A stretch of DNA of 64,000 nucleotides. Source: Marinobacter sp. es.048. Its GTDB lineage: Bacteria > Pseudomonadota > Gammaproteobacteria > Pseudomonadales > Oleiphilaceae. The notes beneath the pieces were generated by a model. That model ran no database searches, was not told the DNA's origin, and saw only the letters and a list, made by a program, of their open reading frames with translations. The stretch spans positions 1,054,001-1,118,000 of the forward strand of contig NZ_FYFA01000001.1 of the NCBI RefSeq assembly GCF_900188435.1, read 5' to 3'. The translations under genes and the position numbers were made by a program. Below, one piece after another: positions 25,860 through 33,247 of this stretch; the first letter of the stretch is position 1, and each line of letters opens with the position of its first letter.

Positions 25860-27395
25860 ATGCCGCAACGCTACATCAAGAAGATTCTCGATGCGCGCGT
25901 CTATGACGTGGCCATCGAAACACCCCTGACTGAAGCCCGTAGTCTGTCCAAGCGCTTTGGCAACAATATTCTGCTCAAGCGTGAAGACCTTCAGCCGGTG
26001 TTTTCCTTCAAGATTCGCGGAGCCTATAACCGGATTGCGCAGCTTTCCGAGGAGCAGAAGGCCAAGGGAGTGATCTGTGCCTCCGCCGGCAATCATGCCC
26101 AGGGTGTGGCGCTGGCTGCCAAGAATCTCGGGATCAAGGCGGTGATTGTGATGCCGCAGACCACGCCGGAGATCAAAGTGCGTTCGGTGCGGGATCACGG
26201 TGCGAAGGTGGTTCTCAAAGGCGATGCCTTCGATGAGGCAGCTGCCCACGCTCAGGAGTTGATCGCAAAGCACGGCTACACCTACATTCCGCCGTACGAT
26301 GATCCCGATGTGATCGCCGGCCAGGGCACGGTGGCCATGGAAATCATGTGGCAATTCAGCAAGCCGATCCACGCCATCTTTATCTGTGTTGGTGGCGGCG
26401 GGCTGATTGCCGGCATGGCCGCTTACATCAAGTATCTGCGCCCGGAAATCAAGGTGATTGGCGTGGAGCCAGAGGACTCTAACTGCCTGCAGGCTGCCAT
26501 GAAAGCAGGCAAGCGGGTGGTGCTGGACGAAGTGGGCATCTTCGCCGATGGCGTGGCGGTAAAGCAGATCGGCAAGTACCCCTGGGAAATCTGCAAGGAC
26601 CACGTGGACGAGGTGATCACCGTATCCACCGACGAAATCTGCGCGGCCATCAAGGATGTGTTCGAGGATACCCGCTCCATTGCCGAGCCGGCCGGTGCCC
26701 TGGGTGTGGCGGGTATCAAGAAATACATCGAGCGTGAGAAAGTCGAGGGCGAGAACCTGATTGCCACCCTGAGCGGTGCCAACATGAACTTCGACCGCCT
26801 GCGCTACATCTCCGAACGCACGGAAGTGGGCGAGAAACGCGAGGCGATCCTGGCAGTGACCATTCCGGAGAAACCGGGCGCCTTCAAGACCTTCATCAAC
26901 GCCCTGCACAAGCGCAGCATCACCGAGTTCAACTACCGCTACGCCGATGCCACCAATGCCACGATTTTCGTGGGCATTCAGATTGCCGCTGGCGGCCATG
27001 GCCGCGAAGATCTGGTTCAGGAGCTGCGGGAGAGCGGATACTCGGTGGTGGACCTGACCGACAGTGATCTGGCCAAGCAGCACATTCGCCACATGGTGGG
27101 CGGTCACGCACCGACCATCACCAACGAGAAAGTTTTCCAGTTCGAGTTTCCGGAACGCCCTGGGGCGCTGCTCAAGTTCCTGATGTCTCTCGGTACCCGC
27201 TGGAACATCTCCATGTTCCATTACCGGAACCATGGTGCGGCCTACAGCCGTGTTCTTCTGGGGGCGCAGGTAGAAGACGACGAAGTGCAGGATTTCGAGA
27301 AAATGCTGGACAAAGTCGGCTTCCGCTACGAAAACATGACGGATAACGAGGCTTATCAGCTGTTTCTTGGGCAGGGAAATGCACGCTCGAGCTAA
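25860..27395 (+). CDS. ilvA: Biosynthetic threonine ammonia-lyase
   Basis: PLP enzyme that deaminates threonine to 2-oxobutyrate, the first step of isoleucine synthesis. Length is 511 residues with the start at 25860 (MPQRYIKKILDARVYDVAIETPL). The PLP lysine is Lys51 in FSFKIRGAYN and the phosphate loop is SAGNHAQGVAL. Two ACT-like regulatory domains follow (about 325-505), each opening EKPGAFKTF or ERPGALLKF, which marks the allosteric, isoleucine-inhibited form. Confidence 0.97.
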   Translation: MPQRYIKKILDARVYDVAIETPLTEARSLSKRFGNNILLKREDLQPVFSFKIRGAYNRIAQLSEEQKAKGVICASAGNHAQGVALAAKNLGIKAVIVMPQTTPEIKVRSVRDHGAKVVLKGDAFDEAAAHAQELIAKHGYTYIPPYDDPDVIAGQGTVAMEIMWQFSKPIHAIFICVGGGGLIAGMAAYIKYLRPEIKVIGVEPEDSNCLQAAMKAGKRVVLDEVGIFADGVAVKQIGKYPWEICKDHVDEVITVSTDEICAAIKDVFEDTRSIAEPAGALGVAGIKKYIEREKVEGENLIATLSGANMNFDRLRYISERTEVGEKREAILAVTIPEKPGAFKTFINALHKRSITEFNYRYADATNATIFVGIQIAAGGHGREDLVQELRESGYSVVDLTDSDLAKQHIRHMVGGHAPTITNEKVFQFEFPERPGALLKFLMSLGTRWNISMFHYRNHGAAYSRVLLGAQVEDDEVQDFEKMLDKVGFRYENMTDNEAYQLFLGQGNARSS

Positions 27396-27413
27396 CGTGG
27401 AGTAGGTCAGGGT

Positions 27414-27506
27414 CTGGTAGAGCTTTCCAAAACTGTGCGGAGCCATGGATGGCGGAGCCAAGCGTACAGGGAAGTATCTACAGCGTGTTTTGGAAAGCTC
27501 TACCAG
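27414..27506. repeat. Long inverted-repeat element downstream of ilvA
   Basis: Two perfectly complementary 20-nt arms (27414-27433, starting CTGGTAGAGC, and 27487-27506, ending GCTCTACCAG) enclose a 53-nt loop containing GGCGGAGCCAAGCGTACAGG. The element is intergenic, 18 nt past the ilvA stop. It looks like a mobile or structural intergenic repeat, or a very stable transcript end. The rest of the 269-nt gap to the next small gene is AT-rich and probably holds that gene's promoter. Confidence 0.8.
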
Positions 27507-27664
27507 GCCTTGGCCGGTCGCCGAACACAAAGCTTACCTAATTTTAATCTGTCAAAAATTGTAAAAGTGCAGATAGGTGTTAGTCTTTTTTCTGATTCTC
27601 GAAGTCAAGAATAGCTCACTGATTTCCCGACAATTTCAAAACTGCATCTTGAGGAACTGAAGCC

Positions 27665-27826
27665 ATGGGCGGAAAGCCTGACATCATCAAAGCCATTGTG
27701 CTGATTTTTGCCGTCGGCCTTGTGATTACTGGTTTCACATCCATCCACACCTCCGAAGATAAAGACGCACGAGCGGCCAATCTGGTTGGCTTCGTTCAGG
27801 TCATGAATCAGCCGCTGAACCGGTAA
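27665..27826 (+). CDS. Small single-span membrane protein, 53 residues
   Basis: ATG at 27665 preceded by GAGGA with a 9-nt spacer. The protein begins MGGKPDIIKAIVLIFAVGLV, so a short polar N-terminus leads into one transmembrane helix (about 8-25), and a polar tail ends NQPLNR. The gene ends inside the last codons of the convergent 5-FCL gene (19-nt overlap). The ribosome site, an AT-rich upstream region and membrane-protein character support it. No family was recognised. Confidence 0.6.
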   Translation: MGGKPDIIKAIVLIFAVGLVITGFTSIHTSEDKDARAANLVGFVQVMNQPLNR

Positions 27827-28491
27827 CGTCGCTTATCGGTCACTACGCTGTGAAGGGGCACGTCCCAGGGCTCTATTGGCAGCTTCTTAACCTTCTGGAA
27901 ATCGTGGGCCAGGCCAATCAGCTTCGGCGCCAGCCTTGGCCGTATCCGGCTGAAGGCAAACGTCCTGTCATAAAAGCCTCCGCCCATCCCCAATCTTCCG
28001 CCCTGTTCGTCAAAACCCACTAATGGAAACAGCACGGCATCCAGTGCCCAAGCAGGGCGTCGCAGGCCTTTGCTGAAGGCTGGCTCGGGGATGCCAAACC
28101 GGTTGGCCGTGAGCTCTACGCCGTCGTAGTAGGGGCTGAAAACCAGCCTGCCTTCATGAATCGGATGCAGTACCGGCAGATAAAAGCGGATGCCTTTGCG
28201 ACTGGCGATGTCCAGAAAGAGGTGGGGATCAATTTCGCCGTCGTTGGGCAGGTAGATGGCAATGTGCCGGGCGCGGTGGAGGTCTGGATTCTTCAGGAGA
28301 TTGAGAGCGAGGTACTCGGAGGCCTGTTGTTGTTGCTCGAAACTCAGCGCACGACGGTGCTTTCGCAGGCGTTTGCGAAGTTCACTGCGTGAGAGGGTAT
28401 CAGGATGGGACTGGAAAGGTTGAGGCTCGATAAACTGGCTCAAAATAAAGCTTCCCGGGCTGCCGTTATCGGATGTGGCCCTTGAACCCAA
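27808..28491 (-). CDS. 5-formyltetrahydrofolate cyclo-ligase
   Basis: Converts 5-formyl-THF to 5,10-methenyl-THF with ATP. The open frame is 227 residues; the first 30 or so are unconserved and overlap the 6S RNA region, so the true start may be near DTLSRSELRKRLRKHRR. Family features are IAIYLPNDGEID, FGIPEP, and the phosphate/folate site LVGFDEQGGRLGMGGGFYDR. It directly follows the 6S RNA gene, the conserved ssrS-ygfA arrangement. Confidence 0.93.
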   Translation of the reverse strand: MGSRATSDNGSPGSFILSQFIEPQPFQSHPDTLSRSELRKRLRKHRRALSFEQQQQASEYLALNLLKNPDLHRARHIAIYLPNDGEIDPHLFLDIASRKGIRFYLPVLHPIHEGRLVFSPYYDGVELTANRFGIPEPAFSKGLRRPAWALDAVLFPLVGFDEQGGRLGMGGGFYDRTFAFSRIRPRLAPKLIGLAHDFQKVKKLPIEPWDVPLHSVVTDKRRYRFSG

Positions 28492-28630
28492 AGTTCAAGG
28501 TCGGTGGCCGCTGTGACATATTAGGCTTTCCCCTGTCGGGGACGTGCTCACAATGCCCTGAAGTAGCCACCTGGGTAGTGCGCATCGGCTCGAGGACGTA
28601 TCCGACTATCCCGAACAGCCCAGGAAGTTA
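28475..28630 (-). ncRNA. ssrS: 6S RNA
   Basis: On the minus strand the transcript would begin just after a TATAAT and read ACTTCCTGGGCTGTTCGGG, a close match to Pseudomonas 6S RNA. It contains GTCGGATACGTCC-TCGAGCCGAT and CCCCGACAGGGGAAAGCCT blocks, and ends in a hairpin CCTTGAAC-TTTGG-GTTCAAGG. The opposing 5' and 3' segments can pair to mimic an open promoter bubble. It lies between zapA and the 5-FCL gene, the conserved location. 6S RNA sequesters sigma-70 RNA polymerase in stationary phase. The ends are approximate. Confidence 0.9.
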
Positions 28631-28635
28631 TCTTC

Positions 28636-28666
28636 ATTATACGGGCAGTGTCGGGGCCGATTGCAA
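28636..28666 (-). promoter_or_regulatory. Promoter of 6S RNA
   Basis: TATAAT at 28636-28641 and TTGCAA at 28661-28666 on the minus strand, with a 19-nt spacer, 6-7 nt before the first conserved 6S nucleotides. Confidence 0.65.
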
Positions 28667-28691
28667 CACCTGTCTCAGATTCTCTGCGGAA

Positions 28692-28988
28692 TTATCGGCC
28701 GGAGCCATCGCCCAGGGCGCCGTCCAGTTTGTTGTCCATGGCACGCAGCAGAGTGCTGGTGGCATCTGACATGGTGTCGCGCTCGAGCAGTTCGTGGGTG
28801 ATGTTCAGGGCTGCCATAACGGCAATGCGTTCGGTGCCGAAAACTTTGCCACTGGCGCGGATTTCGCGCATTTTGCTGTCCAGGTGCCGGGCGGCCCGCA
28901 GCAGCGCTTCCTGCTCTTCTTCGGGACAGGCGACCAGGTATTCCTTGTCGAGGATTTTCACCTCAACCGTGGTGGATTGCTGTGCCAT
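28692..28988 (-). CDS. zapA: Cell division protein ZapA
   Basis: A 98-residue Z-ring stabiliser that cross-links FtsZ filaments. The N-terminal beta region (VEVKILDKEYLVACPEEEQEALLRAARHLDSKM) and the long C-terminal coiled coil (ERIAVMAALNITHELLERD) match the family. Its start overlaps the stop of the coiled-coil gene upstream by one base. Confidence 0.95.
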   Translation of the reverse strand: MAQQSTTVEVKILDKEYLVACPEEEQEALLRAARHLDSKMREIRASGKVFGTERIAVMAALNITHELLERDTMSDATSTLLRAMDNKLDGALGDGSGR

Positions 28989-29194
28989 CAGTGATGCTCC
29001 AGGGCCCGAAGGCGGCTGATCATGGCTTCGATCTTGTGCTTAGCGTGATCGTTTTTCTGCACCAGCTGGGCCCGTTCCCGGTTCCAGTCATCCTGCAGTT
29101 CCCGCAATGTGGCGTTGTCCCGCTCAAGTTTTTGACAGCGTTCAATCAGCCTGTCCAGCTTGTCCGCTAATGCCTGTACTTCGGACTGTTCCAT
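28988..29194 (-). CDS. Small coiled-coil protein (TIGR02449 type) next to zapA
   Basis: A 68-residue, almost wholly coiled-coil protein (ALADKLDRLIERCQKLERDN ...) with heptad Leu/Ile spacing. This short family regularly precedes zapA in pseudomonads and relatives. It resembles ZapB in size and coiled-coil character, so a role at the division ring is likely but inferred from context. Confidence 0.85.
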   Translation of the reverse strand: MEQSEVQALADKLDRLIERCQKLERDNATLRELQDDWNRERAQLVQKNDHAKHKIEAMISRLRALEHH

Positions 29195-29297
29195 GGCGTG
29201 CCCAGCAGTGGATTGAGGTAGTTGAGACTAACTATAAGTGTGGACGCTAAGTCGGTCAATTTACAGGCTTGTCATTGCAGTCCCTGCGTGATGCGTA

Positions 29298-30572
29298 TCA
29301 CTGATCCGCGGCCTCGCCAAAGCCCAGTCGGCGACTCTGGCGCCAGGTGCTGAAAGCCGGTATCAGCGCTACGGTAAAGGCGGCGACCGGCACCGAGGCC
29401 AGCAATGCCCATTCCTCGGAAGTCAGCGGGCGCAGTGTTATCTGCAGTCCGTAATTGGCCAGCAGCCAGGGGCTGGCCAGTGAGAGGCCAGCCATGCCAA
29501 TGACCAGCGCCAGCACGCAGGCCGCCAGGGCAAGGGCGACACACTCAAGAATATACAGTGAAGCGATCAATGCCGGAGAGGCGCCGGTCGCCCGCAGTAC
29601 GGCAATTTCATGGGCCCGCTGGGCCTGTAGGGTTAAAAGAACGGCAATCAGCCCGATCAGGCTGGTGATCACCACAAAGCCGGTGATGCCCAGCAGCGCC
29701 CGTTCAAACTGCCCCATAAGGCGCCAGAGTTCGCTCAGGGCAACGCCCGGGAGTATGGCCGACAGTGGCTCACCGGCAAACTGGTTGATTTCCCGCTGTA
29801 TCCGGAAGGTCAGGACCTGCCGTTCGATGCCGACAAACGCGGCGGTAATGGCATCGGGCGTGAAATCACGGCCTTCCGCCTGCTCCCGTGTGAGTGTCCG
29901 GCCGGGAATGGCGACCCCGGATTCCCAGCCCACGTGCATCGCCTCCATGCCATCCAGACCAATATACACAGCCTGGTCTACCGGCGTTCCAGTAGGCGCC
30001 AGTATGCCGGTGACGGTAAAAGGCGTGTCTTCGTGGTTGGAGAAGCTGGTTCGCCCACCGCCATGGGACAGGACAATCTGTTCACCCACCTGATGCGCCA
30101 GTGACCGTGCCACGCCCGTGCCCAACACGACATCAAAGACTCCTTCAAACCAACGTCCTTCTGCCAGCTCGAGCGGCAGGTCGCGACCGTAACGGAAGTG
30201 CCGCAAAAAGTTCTCGTCGGTGGCGACGACACGGTTACCCCGGTAGCTGTCTCCCAGGGAAATCGGAATAAGCCACTTGAGGCGGGCATCGTCTTTCAGG
30301 CTCTGGTAGGTCGACCAGCGAATATTGTTGGTGGCATCGCCAATATGAAACACGGTGTACAAAAGCAGGTTTAGCTGGCCACTGCGGGCGCCGACGATCA
30401 GGTCGGTACCGCTGATGGTGCTGGTGAAGGACTGTTTGACCTCGGTGCGCAGGTACTGGATGCCCAGTAGCAGGGAAACGCTCAGGGTGAGCGTCAGGCA
30501 CACCAAGGTCAGTACCTTTTTACGGTGCCAGAGGCTGGCCAGGGCCAGTGTCAAAGCAAGACGTGCTTTCAT
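29298..30572 (-). CDS. ABC transporter permease of the ZrgC/MacB-FtsX type
   Basis: A 424-residue permease with an N-terminal membrane helix (residues about 20-40), a large periplasmic domain (40-280) containing SGTDLIVGARSGQLNLLLYTVFHIGDATNN, and three C-terminal helices of the FtsX fold (FVVITSLIGLIAVLLTLQAQR, ILECVALALAACVLALVIG, and a final helix). It overlaps the ATPase gene upstream by 4 nt. With the DUF3299 and DUF2796 proteins nearby it fits the Vibrio zrgABCDE zinc-acquisition locus, where the ABC pair works with the His-rich ZrgA. Confidence 0.85.
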   Translation of the reverse strand: MKARLALTLALASLWHRKKVLTLVCLTLTLSVSLLLGIQYLRTEVKQSFTSTISGTDLIVGARSGQLNLLLYTVFHIGDATNNIRWSTYQSLKDDARLKWLIPISLGDSYRGNRVVATDENFLRHFRYGRDLPLELAEGRWFEGVFDVVLGTGVARSLAHQVGEQIVLSHGGGRTSFSNHEDTPFTVTGILAPTGTPVDQAVYIGLDGMEAMHVGWESGVAIPGRTLTREQAEGRDFTPDAITAAFVGIERQVLTFRIQREINQFAGEPLSAILPGVALSELWRLMGQFERALLGITGFVVITSLIGLIAVLLTLQAQRAHEIAVLRATGASPALIASLYILECVALALAACVLALVIGMAGLSLASPWLLANYGLQITLRPLTSEEWALLASVPVAAFTVALIPAFSTWRQSRRLGFGEAADQ

Positions 30573-31285
30573 GTCTGGTTACCCCGAAGCTCCAGCCGGT
30601 TGCCGAAATGGCGCGCCAGGGTCTGGTCATGACTGACGAACAGCACCGAAGTGTTGTGCCGGTGCGCAAGATTCAGCAGGAGTTCCAGGAACCGGTCCCG
30701 GTTGTCTGCATCCAGGGCGGAGGTCGGTTCGTCTGCCAGAATCAGGCCCGGGGCGCCAATGAGTGCCCGGGCTGCCGCGATCCGCTGTTGCTGGCCAATG
30801 CTCAGTCTGTTGACTTTCCGCTGCCAGTGGTCTTCGGGTATCGACAGGGCGGCAAGTAATCTCTCAGCTTCGTCTGCGACCGTCGGTTCGGTGCGCTGTT
30901 TGCGCAGTTCGGAAAGTCCGCAGGGCAGTGTGACGTTGGCCCGGGTATTCAGGTAGGGCATCAGGTTGAACTGCTGAAAGATGACGCCCATGTGATCGGC
31001 ACGGAACTGGTCCCGGGCGCCGGCACCTAGACGGTGGATGTCGGTGCCGAGTACGCGGACGGAGCCTGTGGCTGGGCGAAGCATGCCCGCCAGCAGGCTC
31101 AGCAGGGTGCTTTTTCCGCTACCACTGGGGCCGTGCAGGAACAGATGTTCACCACGTTCCAGAGTGATATCCGGAAAACTGAAGGGCTCTTGTATCGGGT
31201 TCCAGGAAAAGCCAAGCCCGCTGACTTCAATCGCGGTTTCCGTGTGCCGGGAACTGTTGCTGGCTGAGTCTGTCTTGCTGGTCAT
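30569..31285 (-). CDS. ABC transporter ATP-binding protein of the ZrgB type
   Basis: The start is placed at ATG 31285 (238 residues), because the longer frame to 31636 lies antisense to the DUF3299 gene. Core motifs are Walker A GPSGSGKST, signature LSIGQQQRIAAARAL, and Walker B GLILADEPTSALD. The LolD/MacB-like subgroup pairs with FtsX-type permeases, and the permease gene overlaps its stop by 4 nt. Divergent from the DUF3299 gene with a 67-nt gap. Confidence 0.92.
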   Translation of the reverse strand: MTSKTDSASNSSRHTETAIEVSGLGFSWNPIQEPFSFPDITLERGEHLFLHGPSGSGKSTLLSLLAGMLRPATGSVRVLGTDIHRLGAGARDQFRADHMGVIFQQFNLMPYLNTRANVTLPCGLSELRKQRTEPTVADEAERLLAALSIPEDHWQRKVNRLSIGQQQRIAAARALIGAPGLILADEPTSALDADNRDRFLELLLNLAHRHNTSVLFVSHDQTLARHFGNRLELRGNQT

Positions 31286-31352
31286 GTTGGTTGCTGTCTG
31301 CCCGGTGTATGATGGCGGTTTCTGAGTTTCAGTAACAGGAGCATGTGGTCCA

Positions 31353-31874
31353 ATGATGTTTGCCCCCGCGCGTTTGCGCTTTGCGCTGCCCTCTATCACT
31401 GCGCTTGCCCTGGCGCTCTTGCTCCCGGCAGCCGGCCGGGCCGAAACCCGCGAAATTGACTGGCTTGAGCTGATGCCCGCCGAGGACCTGGCGCTGCTGG
31501 AGAATATGCCAGAGATTGAGCATGAGGGCGATGGCCCGCCGCTGTTGCCGGATGAGATCATGACGGGCCGGGTTGTTCCGGAGATGGGCAATGTGGAAGG
31601 GCGAATTCCCGGTTTTGTTGTCCCTCTCAAGACCACTCAGGACATGCGCATTCTGGAGTTCTTCCTGGTGCCCTACTACGGCGCCTGTATTCATGTGCCG
31701 CCACCGCCCCCGAATCAGATCATTCACGTCAAGTACAAGGAAGGTTTAACGCTTGAAGCTCTTTACGACCCAGTCTGGATCGAGGGCAAGCTGGTGATCA
31801 ATCGCACCGAGAATGACATTGGCACCTCGTCCTATTCGATGGTTGCAACAAACGTCGAGCCCTACGCAGAGTAG
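31353..31874 (+). CDS. DUF3299 secreted protein (zinc-locus component)
   Basis: A 173-residue protein with a signal peptide ending near residue 30 (LLPAAGRA). The DUF3299 core is present: IDWLELMPAEDLALLENMPE, MTGRVVPEMGNVEGRIPGFVVPL, and FFLVPYYGACIHVPPPPPNQI with its Cys-His-Pro-rich loop. DUF3299 members are periplasmic or lipoprotein-like and occur with DUF2796 proteins and an ABC pair in zinc-regulated loci. It is convergent with the zrgA-like gene. Confidence 0.88.
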   Translation: MMFAPARLRFALPSITALALALLLPAAGRAETREIDWLELMPAEDLALLENMPEIEHEGDGPPLLPDEIMTGRVVPEMGNVEGRIPGFVVPLKTTQDMRILEFFLVPYYGACIHVPPPPPNQIIHVKYKEGLTLEALYDPVWIEGKLVINRTENDIGTSSYSMVATNVEPYAE

Positions 31875-31899
31875 GGCTTTAAACTCCCTTTGCGTTGCC

Positions 31900-32484
31900 T
31901 TATTGGCCTGTCAGGCTGAAGCTGCGTTCTGTGTGTTCAAGACGAGTCGATCCCTGACCTCCCGACCACACCCACTCGATACCAAGGTGCTCAATTTCTG
32001 GGAAGCGCTCGGTGAGCGGGGTAAGCAGTGTTTCTACCGAAGCCAGACCGGTGCAATTCAAAACCTGGGTCACTTCAAAATCTGAGTGGGTGTACCCTTC
32101 CGAATGCTCGTGCTCGTCATGCTTATGTTCGGCCTTATCATCATGCTCGTGGTGGTCATCAGAGTCGCCGCCGGCCTCGTGATAAACCTCAACACTCGCC
32201 ACGGTGCAGCTGGCATCCGGCGTGTTGATCAGCGGTGTGCGTTCAAGCCATTCGGTTGTTTCCCTGACCAGCGCCTTCTGATCGTCTGTCCGGGCACGGT
32301 GCTCGAAGCCCAGCAGGTTATAGGCTGGTGAAGTGAAAATCAGGTCAATCTGGTTTCCTTCGATGGCCAGTTGCAGCTCGGCATGACCATGCTGGTGAGC
32401 GCCGGGGTTGTCGCTGGCAAACGTGGAGCCGGCAGTCAGGATGGTCGCGGCCAGGATGGCGTTGGTTACCTTTGTAGAAGTCAT
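31900..32484 (-). CDS. zrgA: ZrgA-like His-rich zinc uptake protein (DUF2796)
   Basis: A 194-residue protein with a signal peptide ending TFA (residue 23) and an N-terminal HQHGHAE motif. A His/Asp/Glu-rich stretch at 102-133 contains nine histidines, suited to Zn2+ binding. The C-terminal part (FPEIEHLGIEWVWSGGQGSTRL) matches DUF2796/ZrgA. A 17-nt Zur-box-like palindrome lies 22 nt upstream of the start. In Vibrio, ZrgA is the periplasmic zinc-binding part of ZrgABCDE. Role here inferred from family, context and the Zur-type site. Confidence 0.88.
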   Translation of the reverse strand: MTSTKVTNAILAATILTAGSTFASDNPGAHQHGHAELQLAIEGNQIDLIFTSPAYNLLGFEHRARTDDQKALVRETTEWLERTPLINTPDASCTVASVEVYHEAGGDSDDHHEHDDKAEHKHDEHEHSEGYTHSDFEVTQVLNCTGLASVETLLTPLTERFPEIEHLGIEWVWSGGQGSTRLEHTERSFSLTGQ

Positions 32485-32505
32485 GGCAGTGTCTCGCGGT
32501 CTCTA

Positions 32506-32522
32506 ATGTTACGTTATAACAT
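32506..32522. promoter_or_regulatory. Putative Zur box upstream of zrgA
   Basis: ATGTTACGTTATAACAT has the arms ATGTTA and TAACAT separated by 5 nt. This is the geometry of the gammaproteobacterial Zur site (core ATGTTATAATATAACAT). It lies 22 nt upstream of the zrgA start on the minus strand, where a bound repressor would block transcription under zinc sufficiency. It is in the divergent region with ygfB, whose start is 100 nt away. Confidence 0.75.
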
Positions 32523-32621
32523 ATTGTTCTCTCCCCGGATAAAAATCAACAGGCAGTGCCTTGGCATCGCCTGAATGCTAAAGTAGTCCTTTAATTCATC
32601 AACACAGGATCCGCCTGTTTC

Positions 32622-33221
32622 ATGTCAGAAACCGACACTTCCGGTGCTGCCCGCGCCGCCGAATTCGAGCGCTGGGCCAACGTTTTTACCGCTCACAAGG
32701 CATTCAGCCACCCTTCCGAGCTGCACGGCGCGCTCTGTGGTCGCCTCGCGGCCGGATCGCGTATTGAAGAGCCGCAATGGCTGGCAATGGTGTGTGAGCA
32801 CATGGGGCTGGCTGAGGACGCGGCCGAGGAGTCTGACGATCTCGCTCCGTTCATGAACCGGGCCTATGAACAGACTCTGGAGCTCTTGAAATCAGCAGAC
32901 ATGAGTTTCCATCCTTTACTGCCTGATGACGACTACGCCATTGAGCAGCGGCTGGAGGCCCTGGTTTCCTGGGTGCGTGGTTTTCTCGAGGGTATGGCCT
33001 TATCGGCTGGCGAATCGCTTGGCCAGGCGCCCGACGAGATCCGGGAGCTGATCGAGGATATGGTGGCCATCAGTCAGCTGTCCGAAGAGGAAGAGGCCGA
33101 CGACGAGAGCGAGCAGCAGTTGCTGGAAATTACCGAATACATCCGGCTGGGGGCGCTCGCCGTGTTCACTGAATTCAACGCCCCTGAACCACCGAAGTCT
33201 GATTCGCCGACCCTGCACTGA
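32622..33221 (+). CDS. ygfB: YecA/YgfB family (UPF0149) protein
   Basis: A 199-residue acidic helical protein of the UPF0149 family (SHPSELHGALCGRLAAGSR, WVRGFLEGMALSAG, SQLSEEEEADDESEQQLLEITEYIRLGALAVFTEF). It sits directly upstream of pepP, the conserved ygfB-pepP-ubiH order. In Pseudomonas aeruginosa YgfB has been linked to control of the ampDh3/alpA axis. No enzymatic motif is present. Confidence 0.92.
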   Translation: MSETDTSGAARAAEFERWANVFTAHKAFSHPSELHGALCGRLAAGSRIEEPQWLAMVCEHMGLAEDAAEESDDLAPFMNRAYEQTLELLKSADMSFHPLLPDDDYAIEQRLEALVSWVRGFLEGMALSAGESLGQAPDEIRELIEDMVAISQLSEEEEADDESEQQLLEITEYIRLGALAVFTEFNAPEPPKSDSPTLH

Positions 33222-33247
33222 GCCGGGTCCTGATTGCAGGAGAGACT

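Noticed and set aside
25776..27530. 584-codon open frame on the minus strand
   Set aside because: Antisense to ilvA over its whole length; no domain seen.
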